The notes beneath the pieces are model-generated. The model was given only the letters and a program-made list of their open reading frames with translations. It ran no database searches and was not told where the DNA came from. A DNA stretch of 64,000 nt from Aquatica leii (Eukaryota > Arthropoda > Insecta > Coleoptera > Lampyridae): the NCBI GenBank assembly GCA_035610365.1, contig CM069432.1, positions 72,916,520-72,980,519 of the forward strand. The letters are read 5' to 3'. Both the position numbers and the translations under genes were made by a program. This document shows positions 48,112-59,389 of the stretch, in pieces; position 1 is the stretch's first letter; each line of letters opens with the position of its first letter.

Positions 48112-49345
48112 TACGGTTGAACGAGGGCAGTTTTCGATAAAGGACTAATGACCGGGAACCAAAGAAGGGACAGCTCGAAACCATGATCACGATTGAAGTT
48201 TTGGGGTGTTTGATGATTTCTATGCTCTCTCAAAATTTCTTGTTAAAAAAGAATGGAGATTTGGCAATCACCGAAACATTATCAAAATCTATCTTGTGAC
48301 CTGTAGTGAAATGATGTTCAGCAACCGCAGACTTAGAAATATGCTTTTTTCTTATACAACGATCACGTTCTGAAATGCGAGTAATGACGGAACGACCGGT
48401 CTCGCCAATGTAGACTAAACCACATGAACAAGGAATTTGGTATACACCTTGAGATGAAAGTGTTGGAAATTTGTTCTTGGGAGAAAGAAGAATTTGAGAG
48501 ATTTTGCCTGTCGAGTTGAAAATAGGTTTGATACCATTCCTACGAAGAAGTTTCCCTATTTGATCTGTAACCTTGTGAATGTAGGGTAAAAAGGCCAATT
48601 TCGGATTGGATTCGGGAGTAGAAATGTTCTTAGATAATCGAGTACGTAGATGTAGACGACGATTAATAACTCTATGAATATCTCGCTTCATATAACCATT
48701 GTTCACTAAAGTTCTAGTAAGATGACAGAGTTCCGAGTCTAGATTCTCAGGTTGACAAATAGAAAAAGCACGATGAACCAAAGATTCAATAACAGAACGT
48801 TTCTGTGCAGGATGATGATAAGACGAAGCATGAAGGTATCTATCAGTATGGGTGGGTTTGCGATAAACAGAATGGCCCAGAAATCCGTCGGGCTTACGAG
48901 TCACAAGAACGTCAAGAAATGGGAGAGAACCATTACTTTCGATTTCCATAGTGAATTTAATATCCAAGTGTTGATTGTTAAGATGGTTAAGAAACTTAGA
49001 CAATTCGAGATGACCATAAGACCGAACAATAAACGTGTCGTCAACATACCTAAACCAAACTTTGGGTTTTAATATTGATGATTCCAAAGCAACCGTTTCA
49101 AAAGATTCCATAAAAATGTTAGCTACAACAGGTGATAGAAGAGAACCCATAGCAGCACCAAAAACCTGTTCCTAAAACCTGTTATCAAATAATGGGAGAT
49201 TGGATAGTACTAACGATAGGTCGAATGGGAATACCTTGTTTGTGAATTTTGGAAAGTCCGTATAGACGAAGTGGTTTAGAATCTGAAGATCTAAAGTCGA
49301 CGTTTAGTTTCAGGAGGTAGATTGGAAGATTTGATAAATGCTTGA
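48112..49345 (-). pseudogene. Penelope-like RT/GIY-YIG protein, internally deleted
   Basis: The upstream part gives LRLYGLSKIHKQGIPIRPIV, matching the L-Y-G-L-P-K-(I/V)-H-K...RPI block. It then breaks near 49190, and the frame 49150-48230 resumes at MGSLLSPVVANIFMESFE; the intervening RT segment with the first catalytic Asp is missing. WFRYVDDTFIV keeps the Y-V-D-D box. The connecting region (LPFLDVLV, HSVYRKPTHTDRYLHASSYH) is followed by QIPCSCGLVYIGETGRS, the GIY-YIG core, with R and E-H further on. A TGA at 48230 is followed in frame by a few more family-like codons. A frame change near 48205 then restores the usual end (NFNRDHGFELSLLW...), with a stop at 48111-48113. Confidence 0.85.
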
Positions 49346-51828
49346 CTATTGTTTTTGTTTTTTAACTGTAATCTGTTTAATAACAACAATTAATAATTAT
49401 TTAAACAGCCGTTAGTTACAATACCTATTTGCAGTTGATAAATTTTAATAAATTAAATTTCCAGTGAAATAGAAGTATTTTAAGAAAAAAATTGTTAATT
49501 TTTTTACTTTAAAGATAAATGTATTTTGGGTGGTTTGTTGTTTTTGTAAAGTTATCTATAAACAATTGTAAGTTGAAATAATAAACATATAATCAAATGT
49601 ATTGTTTAGAATTATTAAACTATTAAAATACAGATTTAAAAAATTTATACCAATTTTAAATGATTTAACTGTAAATATAATTTTTTTGTTTGATTATTAA
49701 TGTTTATTCTAAAAACATATATACAAATAATTGTTTTTTACGTAATCCATAGTCTCTACTACAAAACATACTAAATGGTTTAGCTTTAACAATTTAGTTT
49801 GCCATCACATTAAATATAGACTCTTAATTGTATTACTATTTAAATTAAAATAGATTAAGTTAATCTGTTTAAATTAATACGTTTGCGTTTAAATTATCAG
49901 TGTTTTTCATTCATGTTTATTTTTTTTTTAAATATAGTTTAGCAGCTAATAATTTTTGTCAATAGCAACGAAAATATGAAATAATACAAATACAGTTTCA
50001 ATAGTATTATGTCACGTTTCAACGAATTAGTAAAAATAGCATTATTGAAATAATAAAATAAATTGCAAAAAAATGAAATTAACACAACTGAACTAATTAA
50101 CGTTCAAATAAGAAACAAAGTTCATTATAATGTTTTTTATTTTTTTTAATTGCTTGTTTGTATTAACATTATTTTAGTAAACTTTTGCTATTGTATTTGT
50201 ATTACACATTTTGTAGCTAAGTTTATTGACAATTTTGATTATGTGTTAGCAAATATGTATAGATCATGTTGATACAACGATAAACTCTACATCGTTTTAT
50301 GTAGATTTACACATTTAGTTCTATTTAGTCTTTTTAGCAAACAATAAAACCGTATTAATATTATACAAATATAATAATATATAGTAAATTAGTATTTTGA
50401 ATCAAACTATTTCAACAATAATAAAAATAAACTAAATTATTAAATTACACAATAAGGTTTTAAATAACAAAGTACAAAACTTAGTTTTCTGCAATAATTA
50501 TGTAATTTAAAACGTTTATAACAATTTTGTTTATAGAAATTTATGAAAAATAATGATGTATAATTTAATTTAGAATACATAAAGTTAAAAAACGTTTTAA
50601 TTTTATTTCTAAACTTTTTTTGACTTTTTACCTAAAATATGTATTATTATTTTTCATAATTCAAACTTAACGCTATATATAGTTACAGATAACACATAAT
50701 TTTTATTTAATTTAAGTTTATATTCATAAATAAAAAGGGAGCCGTTAAAGTAAAAATCTGTAACTATGATGATAAGTTAGTACATAAAAATGTTTGATAT
50801 GGTTTACACTAATTGTGTTTAGAAACAATTCGGTGTTGTTTTTGTGTTTTTTATATAAATGAAACTTGGAAGTATAATTTCTAAATATAGATTTAACATT
50901 CAGTACTTACCGGTGGTTTCTTTATTGCTATAAACATTTTAAATTTTTCTTGTAAATGATTTTAATTTTAATATTTTTTATATAGTGTAAATTAGATATT
51001 TATTTTTGCTTTTTAGGATTAAAAAATAGAATATAATAAATTTAAATGATACCTGTTATTAAACAAATTTATACTTGCGACAAAACGTGTTTATTTGTGT
51101 ATTGCACAATTATAAGTTACTAAAAAAAATTGTATAAGGTTTTTTGTATTTAAAATTATAATACGCAAATCGTCAAATCGCAATAAAATACTAATTGGTT
51201 TCTTTCTACTTCAGTTTAGCAAATCCTAAATGTTTAGCTTTAGTACAAAATAGTTTAAAACTACAGGAGTTTTATTAAAACTTATTTCCCACCGCAGCAA
51301 ACTTATTGTGACAACTATAAAACTTGCTGCAATATTGTCATGGCAAGTTTGGAGGTTAGTAGCAAATTTACTGGGAGTTGACTAAAGAAGCAATAACAAG
51401 CTTGTGACAACTTTGTTTCGACAAATTTGCAGCAATGTTGTTACGTCTTGTTATGACAAAATTTGAATTTGCAGATATCTTACAGTTCCTTGTCATGGCA
51501 AAGTTTAGAAATTGTAAAAATGTTATTGAAATATAGTAATCGCAATATTTAAACGTTCGCAATCGCATGGAAAGACAACCAAGTAAATCAGTGGTAAAAT
51601 TATCTGCGACAACAGATATTAACTTATTTTAAGTTCCATTTTTTAATTACAAGCATTCAATTTTTAAGATTGTCAGTAAGAACTTGCAACATTAAAAAAG
51701 AACCTTTTAATGACTCTGTACAAAGTTACGCTTTATCAAGAATTACGTGCTCCTAACTTGCAACGTGTACATTTTTGTAAATGATTCAATAAACATTAAG
51801 TAACGATCACCTGTTAAATTTATCTTTC
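49346..51828. other. Mostly gene-free stretch
   Basis: No gene seen. Between 51280 and 51520 related phrases recur (GCAATATTGTCATGGCAAGTTTGGAG near 51330, TTGTCATGGCAAAGTTTAGA near 51490, GACAA...GCTGCAA variants), suggesting an old internally repetitive MITE-like sequence. Confidence 0.4.
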
Positions 51829-52275
51829 TTTATGGACAAAGCATGGTTTATTTAAGGGGATTTGCAAATAGCCAAAGTTATTGTACTTGGACAACCGAAA
51901 ATCCACACACTTTTGTGAAAACATCATTGCATTAGAATTCTGTAAATGCAAAACGTTACCTTAATATATTGGGTTAACTTTTTGAGCAGCTAGATAATAA
52001 CAAACTTTAATTTGGTTTCTTTCAGCTCATAGTACTCAAGTTACAATTGAGTTTATTCAATAATTCTACAATGAAAGAATAATAGGCTAAAGGTTTTACC
52101 CTCCACAATCTATAAAACTTACGCCACTAGATTTTTATCTTTACGTAATTTTAAAAATATTGAAGATTCGGAACATGCAGTTATTGATGCTATTTGAGAT
52201 ATGACAAAGTTCATAGTGTAATCCAAAATTTAAAAAAAAAACATATTGAACATTGGTTATAAATTTTAAGCAATT
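51829..52275 (+). pseudogene. Tc1/mariner-superfamily transposase remnant (DUF4817-associated type)
   Basis: FMDKAWF (51829-51849), then FANSQSYCTWTTENPHTF (about 51860-51915) and SLH match the S-D-E-A-W-F.L.G..N.Q..R.W...NPH block of this transposase group. After a gap, AHSTQVTIEFIQ (52024 onward), then YNERIIG and RFYPPQSIKLTPLDFYLY match G-A-P-x-H......F...W-x-P-R-S-P-D-L-T-P-L-D-F-Y-L-W-G. The catalytic D of SPDL is lost (SIKL), and there are at least three frame changes. The N-terminal helix-turn-helix is not found. Confidence 0.65.
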
Positions 52276-52887
52276 GTTATTACTAATTTTTGTTTTAAAT
52301 ATATAGATAATATTGATGTCTTACAGTCTTTAATTAATTACATAACTTTAATTTATAGGCTATAAATTAAATTTTTTAACTAGTAATTTTTTTTACTTGA
52401 TACTAATTCAAATAATGTAATAATGTTACGTATAATACAAGTGCTTATGAAAGCCCTGTATAAACAATTTTCAAACAAAAGACGAAAAAATGAAATACAA
52501 ATTTATTTTACGTTTTAGGCGCATTCTACAAAAATTTGTTTTAGTAATTTTGTTTTGTTATTGTGGTAAGTTATTTAAAAGCATATCATTACTGATTTTT
52601 ATAATATTATTAATCATTATTGGCTTAACATTTTAGTTACGTTGTATTATATATTTTATAAAAAAACGTAAAATGATTTATGTTCTAAATCCGTAATACA
52701 CTTGCGTGCATAGAAATCGGCTTACTGTAAACTTTTCTGTTTAACAGACAGCTTGTGTTTAAATTTATTAAAATTAATTTTGACTTCTTAGATTTCATAC
52801 AGTGAAATTAAAACATAATTAAAATTAACGTTTTTTATTTCTAAAAGAAATATGATTAAATATTGATAGTTATATAAAAATAATTTT

Positions 52888-53200
52888 TAATATTGGGTAT
52901 GAACCCCTTTTGCTTTAATAATATTTCTCGTACGATTAGGCATAGATCTAATTAAGTTTGCAATTGTTTCTTGCAGGATGTGACACCACTTTTTATCTAG
53001 TGCAACAGTAGGCTCTGGAATCAAGGTTGGGGCACGATGTCTAGCTCAAATTCTTCGTTTGAGGTCATTCTATAAATGTTTGATTAGGCTTAGATTAAGA
53101 CTGCATGCTGGCCAAAAATCGATTTTTGTAATGTAGTCTTGCACGATTAATGTTGTGTGCGGGCATGCATTGTCATGCTTAAAAATCATCGCTCTTTGAG
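52888..53200 (-). pseudogene. Tc1-type transposase C-terminus
   Basis: Minus-strand translation from 53200 reads RAMIFKHDNACPHTTLIVQD, then DFWPACSLNLSLIKHL, DLKRRI, KKWCHILQETIANLIRSMPN and AKGVHTQY at the end (about 52888). This is the Tc1 order: Q-D-N-A-P-x-H-T (second catalytic D kept as HDNA), W-P-A-x-S-P-D-L-N-P-I-E-H (third acidic residue changed, here LNLSLIKH), and L-x-x-S-M-P-x-R...K-G-x-x-T-x-Y. The N-terminal half and inverted repeats are not seen. It is nearly frameshift-free but has two stops. Confidence 0.8.
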
Positions 53201-54502
53201 TATATCTTTTTTTTCACGCAAATTTAAACAACAGTTGCTAATCTTGCAAATATTCGTTAAAATAAAACTGTGGTTATTTTTTAAGCAAATTTGGTTTTAC
53301 CCCGATCTTTTAACACTTAAATGAAAAAAAAAATAAATGACAAAAAACGCCAAAAAAAATGCTAGTATTAAATTCAATAACATAATTTACAAAAAAATAT
53401 TAAAATAATAGGGTTGTCAGAGTTTAATCATAAAAGTTTCAACTTCTAAAATTTTTGCGCGTAACAATTTAATAAATAAAAAATGTAGTGCTTTGAAACT
53501 TAATAAAAAATTAATTGAGTTAATTTAATAGTAACAAAAAATGATTACATATTTATTTTTAATATAAACAAAAACGTTACAGCGTACCTAATTGTAAGTT
53601 TTACATCAATCAAAAAAAAATTTTTGACTATTTTTTGTTTTCTCAACAAAAATAGTTAAGAAATTTAATGCTCTGCAATATAGTGAGTTTAAAAACCCGT
53701 TTTACGTTTGCCAAATTAATAGATTTTCATTACAATTTTGTTTAAACTACGTACATATGAGTTTAGGCTTGCCACTTTTTGAATACGTTTGATGTTTGAA
53801 TCAAGAACAATGTTTTTAAAGTAAAAAATTAGAATGGCACAACAAAACGTTTAAATAATTACATACAAGATTAAAAATTGAGTTACGTAAGAGTTTTCAA
53901 AGCACTCATAGTTTTAGTTTAGTAAAATTTGTTGCTACTGAAAAACTGTTTCAGATTTATACGATTGTTTTAAAGAACAGTTCAGCAAAACAGTATAGGC
54001 ATTTTTTAGATTTATTAGATAAAATTTATAAATTAATTGACCCAATTACAAAAACGATCTTATTTTTTTTTTGAAAAATATTTAGTTATCTGTGATAAAT
54101 ACCAATTCAAAATTATATGAAAAAATAAATAAAACCTAGATAAGAATCAACGTTCAATATTGATGACTTTATCTAAAACTACAATAAAAATAAAATTGAT
54201 ATTGCAATAAGATAGATCTAATTTGTATTTTTTATAACTGTCAGAAAAAAAATTTCATTGTTTTATGAAGTTGCTAGTAAAAAGAGCAAAAAACGTCATT
54301 GGTTTTACTCTAATAGTTTTTTTAGAATATAAACAAATGTTGGCTTAGATTGAGTTCTAATAGAACACTAAGATTCTTTAGAGATTTTTTTATAAGCCAA
54401 AATAAACTGTCTTTTGCCGTTTCTAAGCCCAAACAAACTTACTGTCTCTAAAAAACTGCAAATTGCCTTTTAAAAACGCAACTTGCTACTGGTCTTTTTG
54501 GT
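53201..54502. other. Gene-free A+T-rich stretch
   Basis: No coding or RNA feature recognised on either strand. Confidence 0.5.
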
Positions 54503-54626
54503 TCGATTTTCATAGTAAAATTAATTGAATTGTGTTGGATATTAAGATGTTCTAAAAATTTATTAAGATGATCTTTACCATGAGGCCATACAACAAATGT
54601 ATTGTCTACGTAACGTAGCCATAATT

Positions 54627-55083
54627 AATTAATTTTACTATAGAAATCGAAGAAAATAGGCAGATAACTTTTTTAGATGTTCTTATAAAAAGAAGAGCAA
54701 ACAACCAGATAAGCCATACGGTATATAAAAAAAGCACAAATACTAATCGATACCTTAATGCAAATTCACATCACTATCCATCTCAACTAACATCGGTTGT
54801 GAATACTTTAATAACACGTTCTAAACGTTTAACAGATGCATAACATTATAATATAGAAATGAACTATCTAAAAAAAATCCTAATGTGTAATGGATACTCA
54901 CACAATACAATTATAAAAGCAATTGTAAAACAATCAGGTAAAACAAACACATCAGCGCAAGAAGATAATATGACAACAAAAGCTTACCTACCTTACATCA
55001 AAAATTTCACAGACAAAATTTGTAAAATACTGTATCGTTACAATATAAAAACAGTATTTACGACACATAGAAAAGTTAGTTAA
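54627..55083 (+). pseudogene. Penelope-like RT C-terminus and connecting region
   Basis: The plus-strand frame gives ITFLDVLIKRRANNQISHTV and YKKSTNTNRYLNANSHHYPS, then a stop near 54840. MNYLKKILMCNGYSHNTI and AYLPYIKNFTDKICKILYRY follow, to a stop at 55083. These match the region after the RT active site in element 1 (FLDVLVTRK...HSVYRK.THTDRYLHA.S.HHP, then ...NGY....I and LPYI..VTD.I.K.LRR). It would normally lead to a GIY-YIG domain, which is lost here. Confidence 0.75.
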
Positions 55084-55298
55084 ACGATAGCGTCAGATTG
55101 CCAAAAATTTGGACAACAGTTCTCACCCATGTAAAGTCATCTAACATTTGGATAAACCAACAACAAACAATACTATTCAAAATCAAGTACATCGTCGACC
55201 GTTGACAAGAAGTCAAAATAAAGTTGACAATTACAAATTTGTTTAATTGTTAATTTTTAATTCATGTTAATGTGTTAATAATAAGTTTAGTTTAACTT

Positions 55299-55330
55299 AA
55301 AAATGACAAGTGTGATCTTGTCGAAACGTT
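55299..55330 (+). ncRNA. Degenerate hammerhead-like core
   Basis: AAATGA, a CAAG/CTTG stem around TGTGAT, then TC and GAAACGTT. The position, about 220 bp beyond the Penelope coding remnant, matches the place of the hammerhead-like core in element 1, and both end in GAAACGTT. The CTGATGA box is mutated and two extra bases follow stem II, so it cannot be a working ribozyme. Confidence 0.35.
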
Positions 55331-56511
55331 GTATTAACAATAAAAACATTATAAAACGAGAAGAAATCCGAAAATCATTTCAAAATAAAAATTTTACTCG
55401 TTAAAACCAATTTTTTTAAATACAAAAAAAAATTAATACGTTAATAACAGGAGACTAAAAACTACATTGTTTAAACAACGTGTACATAAGAATTTGCACT
55501 TGTAGATATATATCATCATGTGACAAATCAACAAATTTAAATTGCTTATAACAAATTGTACAAGTTTAAATAAATATAAATTTAAGGTCAATAAGTATCT
55601 ATAGAAGTCATAAATTTGGTATAATTTTACTTTTAACACACCGGAAACTTCAAATACAATTTTTATGATAATAAAATAAATTAAAACAGAGATGTATTAG
55701 TTTTATTATATATTTACTTATTTATTTTGTTGTTAACAATTATTAACTATAACCTATTATTGTTTATAATCTATTTTTATAATAAATAATAAAGTATTTA
55801 TAAATAATATTTTGTATTGTTTATTTTCTAAATTTAAGTTAACATTATCTTAACCTACCGTATAAACGTCGAGAAACATTGTAAAATCTGTAATTTCTAA
55901 ATAAAATATAGGTCACAAAGTCAAGGACACGAAACTTTATAATATATTTATAACATAATTTCTTACAAATAAATATATTATTAATTGCATTACCAATTTT
56001 TTTTTATATAACAAACATTTATACGGTGTAGAATTAAAAATAACTAATAACTTATTACAATTATAACACTTATAAAAACCAAAAAGCAATTTTTTTCAAA
56101 ATAATTTTTTTTTCAACAAACTTTTAATAAAAATTATCTTTTTAATAACAAAACTGGCTTAGTACAATACACTATTATATTACTTATTAAATAAAATTCT
56201 AAAAATTGTTTCAATAATTTTAATTGAAATGTATTATTTACTGTAACTTCACAGAAACCTAAATATTTTAATAATAACATTACAAGTATTCAACGACAAA
56301 ACGAATAGTTACTATAATGGTTTAAAATTTCTATGTTTTGTTTTTGTTATTATTGCTTTGATTTAAACTTGTTTTTTTTAATTTTTTTTAAACAAAAATT
56401 TAATAAACGCGAATTAAACTGGATTAATTTATTTATCCCGACGTTCACGATATTAGTTCAAGTTACTTTCAATTCGGCTATTATTGTACATTTACTTCTC
56501 ACCTATTTGTA
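55331..56511. other. Gene-free A+T-rich stretch
   Basis: No coding feature. If BEL/Pao element 2 has a 3' LTR it should lie here, directly below 56.5 kb. A phrase near 56512-56562 (GTGGGTTATTT...AGAAAATTTTACACA) is shared with 62650-62684. Confidence 0.4.
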
Positions 56512-56942
56512 GTGGGTTATTTAACACTTCTGTTATTTACAAATTGTAGAAAATTTTACACATATTTTGCCTGCGAAAATAACGCGTTATTCATTAATAC
56601 TAATTCCAGTCGTAGCTTTCAAACAGTTTTTAACAATTTTTACTTTTTTTCTATAAAAACCACGCCATCAACTCGCACGTTCTACAATAAATTTCTACTG
56701 AATTTTACAACTAGAGCAAAATTCAGCTAATTTTACATTATTCAATAAATCAGTAAAAACTCTAAGCTCTACAGCAAAAAGTTTTAAAATTGTCCGAATA
56801 AATAATTTTCGATATTCTACCTCGCGCAAAAAAATGTTTTATTGCTAAAATGTTAGGCAAAACGTTCATAGAAAGTACAATTTTTAAATGGAGCGCTTTT
56901 GTTACAGCACAAGTAAATAAATAGTAGTTTACGTAACAAGAG

Positions 56943-57036
56943 TCGAAAGTAAGAAATAGCATAACGAACGTTAATGCGACGCGAGGCCGCACGGCCGAGC
57001 GTTACATGTGAATGAGTTATGCTATGATTCTTTCGA
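56943..57036. repeat. GC-rich-loop hairpin at the integrase insertion edge
   Basis: TCGAAAG...ATAGCATAAC (56943-56965) is complementary, with small gaps, to GTTATGCTATGATTCTTTCGA (57016-57036). The loop of about 50 nt (CGAACGTTAATGCGACGCGA and on) has many CG dinucleotides and an inner GGCCGCACGGCC near-palindrome. Part of the right side and loop belongs to the dispersed repeat also seen at 23381-23450. Confidence 0.7.
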
Positions 57037-57053
57037 CGAGAGTAATGTACATT

Positions 57054-57389
57054 ATTTTTTGTGTTGCCATTTATAAATTTACATTATTTTTTGAAAGAAT
57101 AAAAATAAATTAACAGAAATATAATGTTGGTACTGCATTTATTACTAAATCTGTCAAATTTGATATTAACTTTAACATCGTTTTTCTTCAATTTTAACTG
57201 AATTTCAAGATTTTTAAAATGATTTTTCCACCTGTCGCATACTCGTTCTAATATATTAATTGACTTTGAACACTTAATTTTATGTGGATTCCTAGTTTTC
57301 ATTTTGCCACCCTAGAGCTTTTTTCGTTCATTACGTAACGACACTAACGAACGAATATTGACGGTTGCGATGCTGGCAACACAAAAAAT
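57054..57389. mobile_element. MITE-like insertion inside the integrase, 16-bp terminal inverted repeats
   Basis: ATTTTTTGTGTTGCCA (57054-57069) is exactly complementary to TGGCAACACAAAAAAT (57374-57389). The 336-bp unit breaks the integrase reading and contains no recognised gene (an open 72-codon minus-strand frame inside has no known motif). Target duplication is unclear, since it lies directly beside another hairpin repeat. Confidence 0.8.
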
Positions 57390-58089
57390 ATATAAACTTT
57401 GTATAACTTCAAATGGTTTGGTTTGCATTATTCTTTCCTTTGGTAACGGTGCAAAGAGCATCGACGCTGCTTAAACCTTTAGCTGTTTACAAACAAAACA
57501 TTTTTCTAAACAAGTCTTTATAACTTATCTCGCTCGCACAATTTAAAATTGCTTTCTTATTTTGCACAATGTGGCATTCACTATGGTATTATTTAAGCTT
57601 TCATGCGTTTTAAAAGTAGTTAATTTGCTTAAGTGTGTATTCTTTGGTAACAAAATGGGATGTATGCTGTCAAACTTCCTTTGGTAGTTTTCTAAACGTC
57701 CTCTATTTTTCTGTAGACCTCTTTCGTCTGAAAACGAACACAATGTAATAATTTTAGAATTTTGTTTTAACACTCCACGTTTACTTAAACTGTCAATTTT
57801 ATCATAATACGCACTGCATTGAGTGTTCTTTATCAACATTATTGGTGCGTTTTTAATTTTATTTACACTGATGCTTCCGATAAAAACTGTAACACATACG
57901 CCGACACTCTTAATAAACAATCAAGTAAAGTAAACCGTACACTTTCAACAAGACAGCGGCTGTTGATAACATTCTTGTTTACCTCGTTAGTTAGACAATT
58001 TTTTAACAAAGGCGCAATTAAAACAATAATAAGCACCGTTTCTGCAGGTAATTTTTTTTCACTTTTTTTGAGCCATTTTGGATCTTACA

Positions 58090-58400
58090 ATCAATTTAAA
58101 GATTTAATAAATTTTCAGAAGTGTGTGAGCTTATCTGCTGGATTGTCTCTTTCCGGACAGTAACGCTATTGACAATTATGGGGTATAGGGTTTGTATTTC
58201 CTTAACTCAGTTTGCTACATAAAGTTTCTCTCTTTCTGTTTCTCTGCGTAACCAGTAGAGAACTATTTGCAAATCGCATTAACTGTATAACTATTGCTAT
58301 GCCATACTCTAATAAACTGGAATCTGAAAAAATATGCAGTTGGCACTTACGTGTTTGTTCACTTTTAAAAATGCATCGTGACCGAACATTTGTTAAGATG
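58090..58400 (-). pseudogene. BEL/Pao RNase H region, broken
   Basis: IFSDSSLLEYGIAIVIQLMR (about 58340-58275) fits the (L/V)-H-x-F-x-D-A-S..A-Y-G-x-x-(V/I)-Y entry of Pao RNase H. CPERDNPADKLT (about 58160-58120) fits the later (V/C)-P-x-x-x-N-P-A-D-x-x-(T/S)-R-G motif. The middle is degraded. The plus-strand open frames here are shadows. Confidence 0.65.
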
Positions 58401-58689
58401 TAATTGAACTACCCAAATTTGCCACTTACTTGATAATTTAGATTGAAGTAATTTTAATTTTAATCTCACACACGTTAGAACAATATTTTAAATTTTATGT
58501 TAAATGGTCCGATCAATTCTAAAGGGTCCGGTGTACGACGCTATAGTTTGCAACAACCTTCGCTTCCCGAATTTACAAAATCTATTACATTTATTAAACC
58601 AATACTTAGCCTATCTAAATCACACTATAATAATTCTAAAACTTTAGGTGGTTTTTCCGATAACTTGTCACTTGCTTTAATATCACTAG

Positions 58690-59330
58690 TAACCAATTTA
58701 CGCAGATTCATTGAAAAATGTTCCTAAAAAAGTTTATTAAATATTTTGTTTGTTTTTAATTGTGCTCACTTAGAACTAAGTAATCTACGTAAAATCTACG
58801 TTTCAGTATTTTACTGTTTTGGATCTTTTTCCCGGTTATGAACTAAATGTTTTTTAATAACAACATCTAATAGAAACGGGTTACACGTAACACCAAACGT
58901 AATCACGCGTGATTCAATATGTTTGAACTTTGCCTTTACTATCGTACTATAAAAACCGATAAGCATCCTTATCTTCATCCTCTAACAAAATTTGCAAAAG
59001 AGCCTTCTCGATGTCCGCCGTTATACCTATACTACCTAACTTAAATCTTAATGAAACATTTAGCAACTCCGGATTTAAATTAGGTCTTTTATCTAACACA
59101 TTGTCTAGAGATTTAAATCTTGGTCCATGCGAACTAGCATCATAAACAACTTTCAATTTGATTGTTTCTTTATTATCGCGATAACCGGTCGATGCGGCAT
59201 ATAATTCACTCCTCCATTTACACCAATATTATTTTCCACAATTTCTGCATAATTGTCGTTAACCAAAGCATTAATTGCATTATTATATTTGGCTAACCAC
59301 GTTCTGAACTAAACTTAAATTTTTCTGCGC
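58690..59330 (-). pseudogene. BEL/Pao reverse transcriptase, YVDD changed to YVDY
   Basis: The minus strand has ALVNDNYAEIVENN and GVNYMPHRPVIA (about 59280-59190), then the frame 59156-58947 with MKVVYDASSHG, LNPELLNVSLRFKLGSIGI, ADIEKALLQI and DAYRFL. These match the Pao RT (K-x-(R/K)-V-V-(F/Y)-D-A-S, D-I-x-K-A-F-x-x-I). Further on, ITFGVTCNPFLLDVVIKKHL follows, and the catalytic region reads RRFYVDYLVLSEH (about 58800-58770), where the second Asp is Tyr. That change alone abolishes polymerase activity. One frame change separates the first two blocks. Confidence 0.85.
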
Positions 59331-59389
59331 GTACATAAGCGCCAACATAGTTACAATTTAAATAACATTTTTGTTTTGTTTTTACGTTG

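Larger units (their letters stand above)
47640..49345 (-). mobile_element. Penelope-like element 1 (RT plus GIY-YIG)
   Basis: Minus-strand order: start of RT (about 49345-49190), rest of RT and GIY-YIG endonuclease (49150-48112), then a non-coding tail with a 110-bp tandem repeat (48040-47821) and a hammerhead-like core (47814-47783). RT joined to a GIY-YIG nuclease is diagnostic of Penelope-like elements, and hammerhead motifs are known in their terminal repeats. The copy has an internal deletion, a TGA and a frameshift. Confidence 0.85.
54503..55330. mobile_element. Penelope-like element 2, head-to-head rearranged remnant
   Basis: A minus-strand piece (54624-54503) encodes LWLRYVDNTFVVWPHGKDHL, then LEHLN and INFTMKIE. 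A plus-strand piece starting at 54627 repeats the end of that motif (INFTIEIEENRQITFLDVL) and runs on through HTVYKKSTNTNRYLNANSHH and the open frame 54859-55083. The two copies of the INFT(M/I)(K/E)IE coding sequence form a near-perfect 24-bp inverted pair (54503-54526 and 54627-54650). The catalytic box is YVDN instead of YVDD, the GIY-YIG part is missing, and a hammerhead-like piece lies at 55299-55330. Confidence 0.75.
56530..57920 (-). pseudogene. BEL/Pao integrase, interrupted by an insertion
   Basis: The frame 57920-57543 ends with NRGRLENYQRKFDSIHPILL, then PKNTHLSKLTTFKTHESL: the G-R-L...P..LP..H.L..L...H zinc-binding N-terminal part. LPKERIMQTKPFEVIQ (about 57450-57405) is the P-x-x-R-x......P-F block. 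Beyond the inserted segment, CYVNYYLFTCAVTKALHLKI and SKIIYSDNFKTF (56935-56775) carry Y-V-x-x-F-T-C-x-x-T-R-A-x-H-L-E (first catalytic region, R and E changed) and S-D-N-x-x-x-F. KFIVERAS and VKIVKNCLKATTGI (about 56690-56590) continue the C-terminal part. Frame changes and stops separate the blocks. Confidence 0.8.

Noticed and set aside
48752-49072. 106-codon plus-strand frame
   Set aside because: Shadow of the Penelope-like reverse transcriptase on the minus strand.
57819-58163. 114-codon plus-strand frame
   Set aside because: It is the shadow of the minus-strand BEL/Pao RNase H to integrase region.
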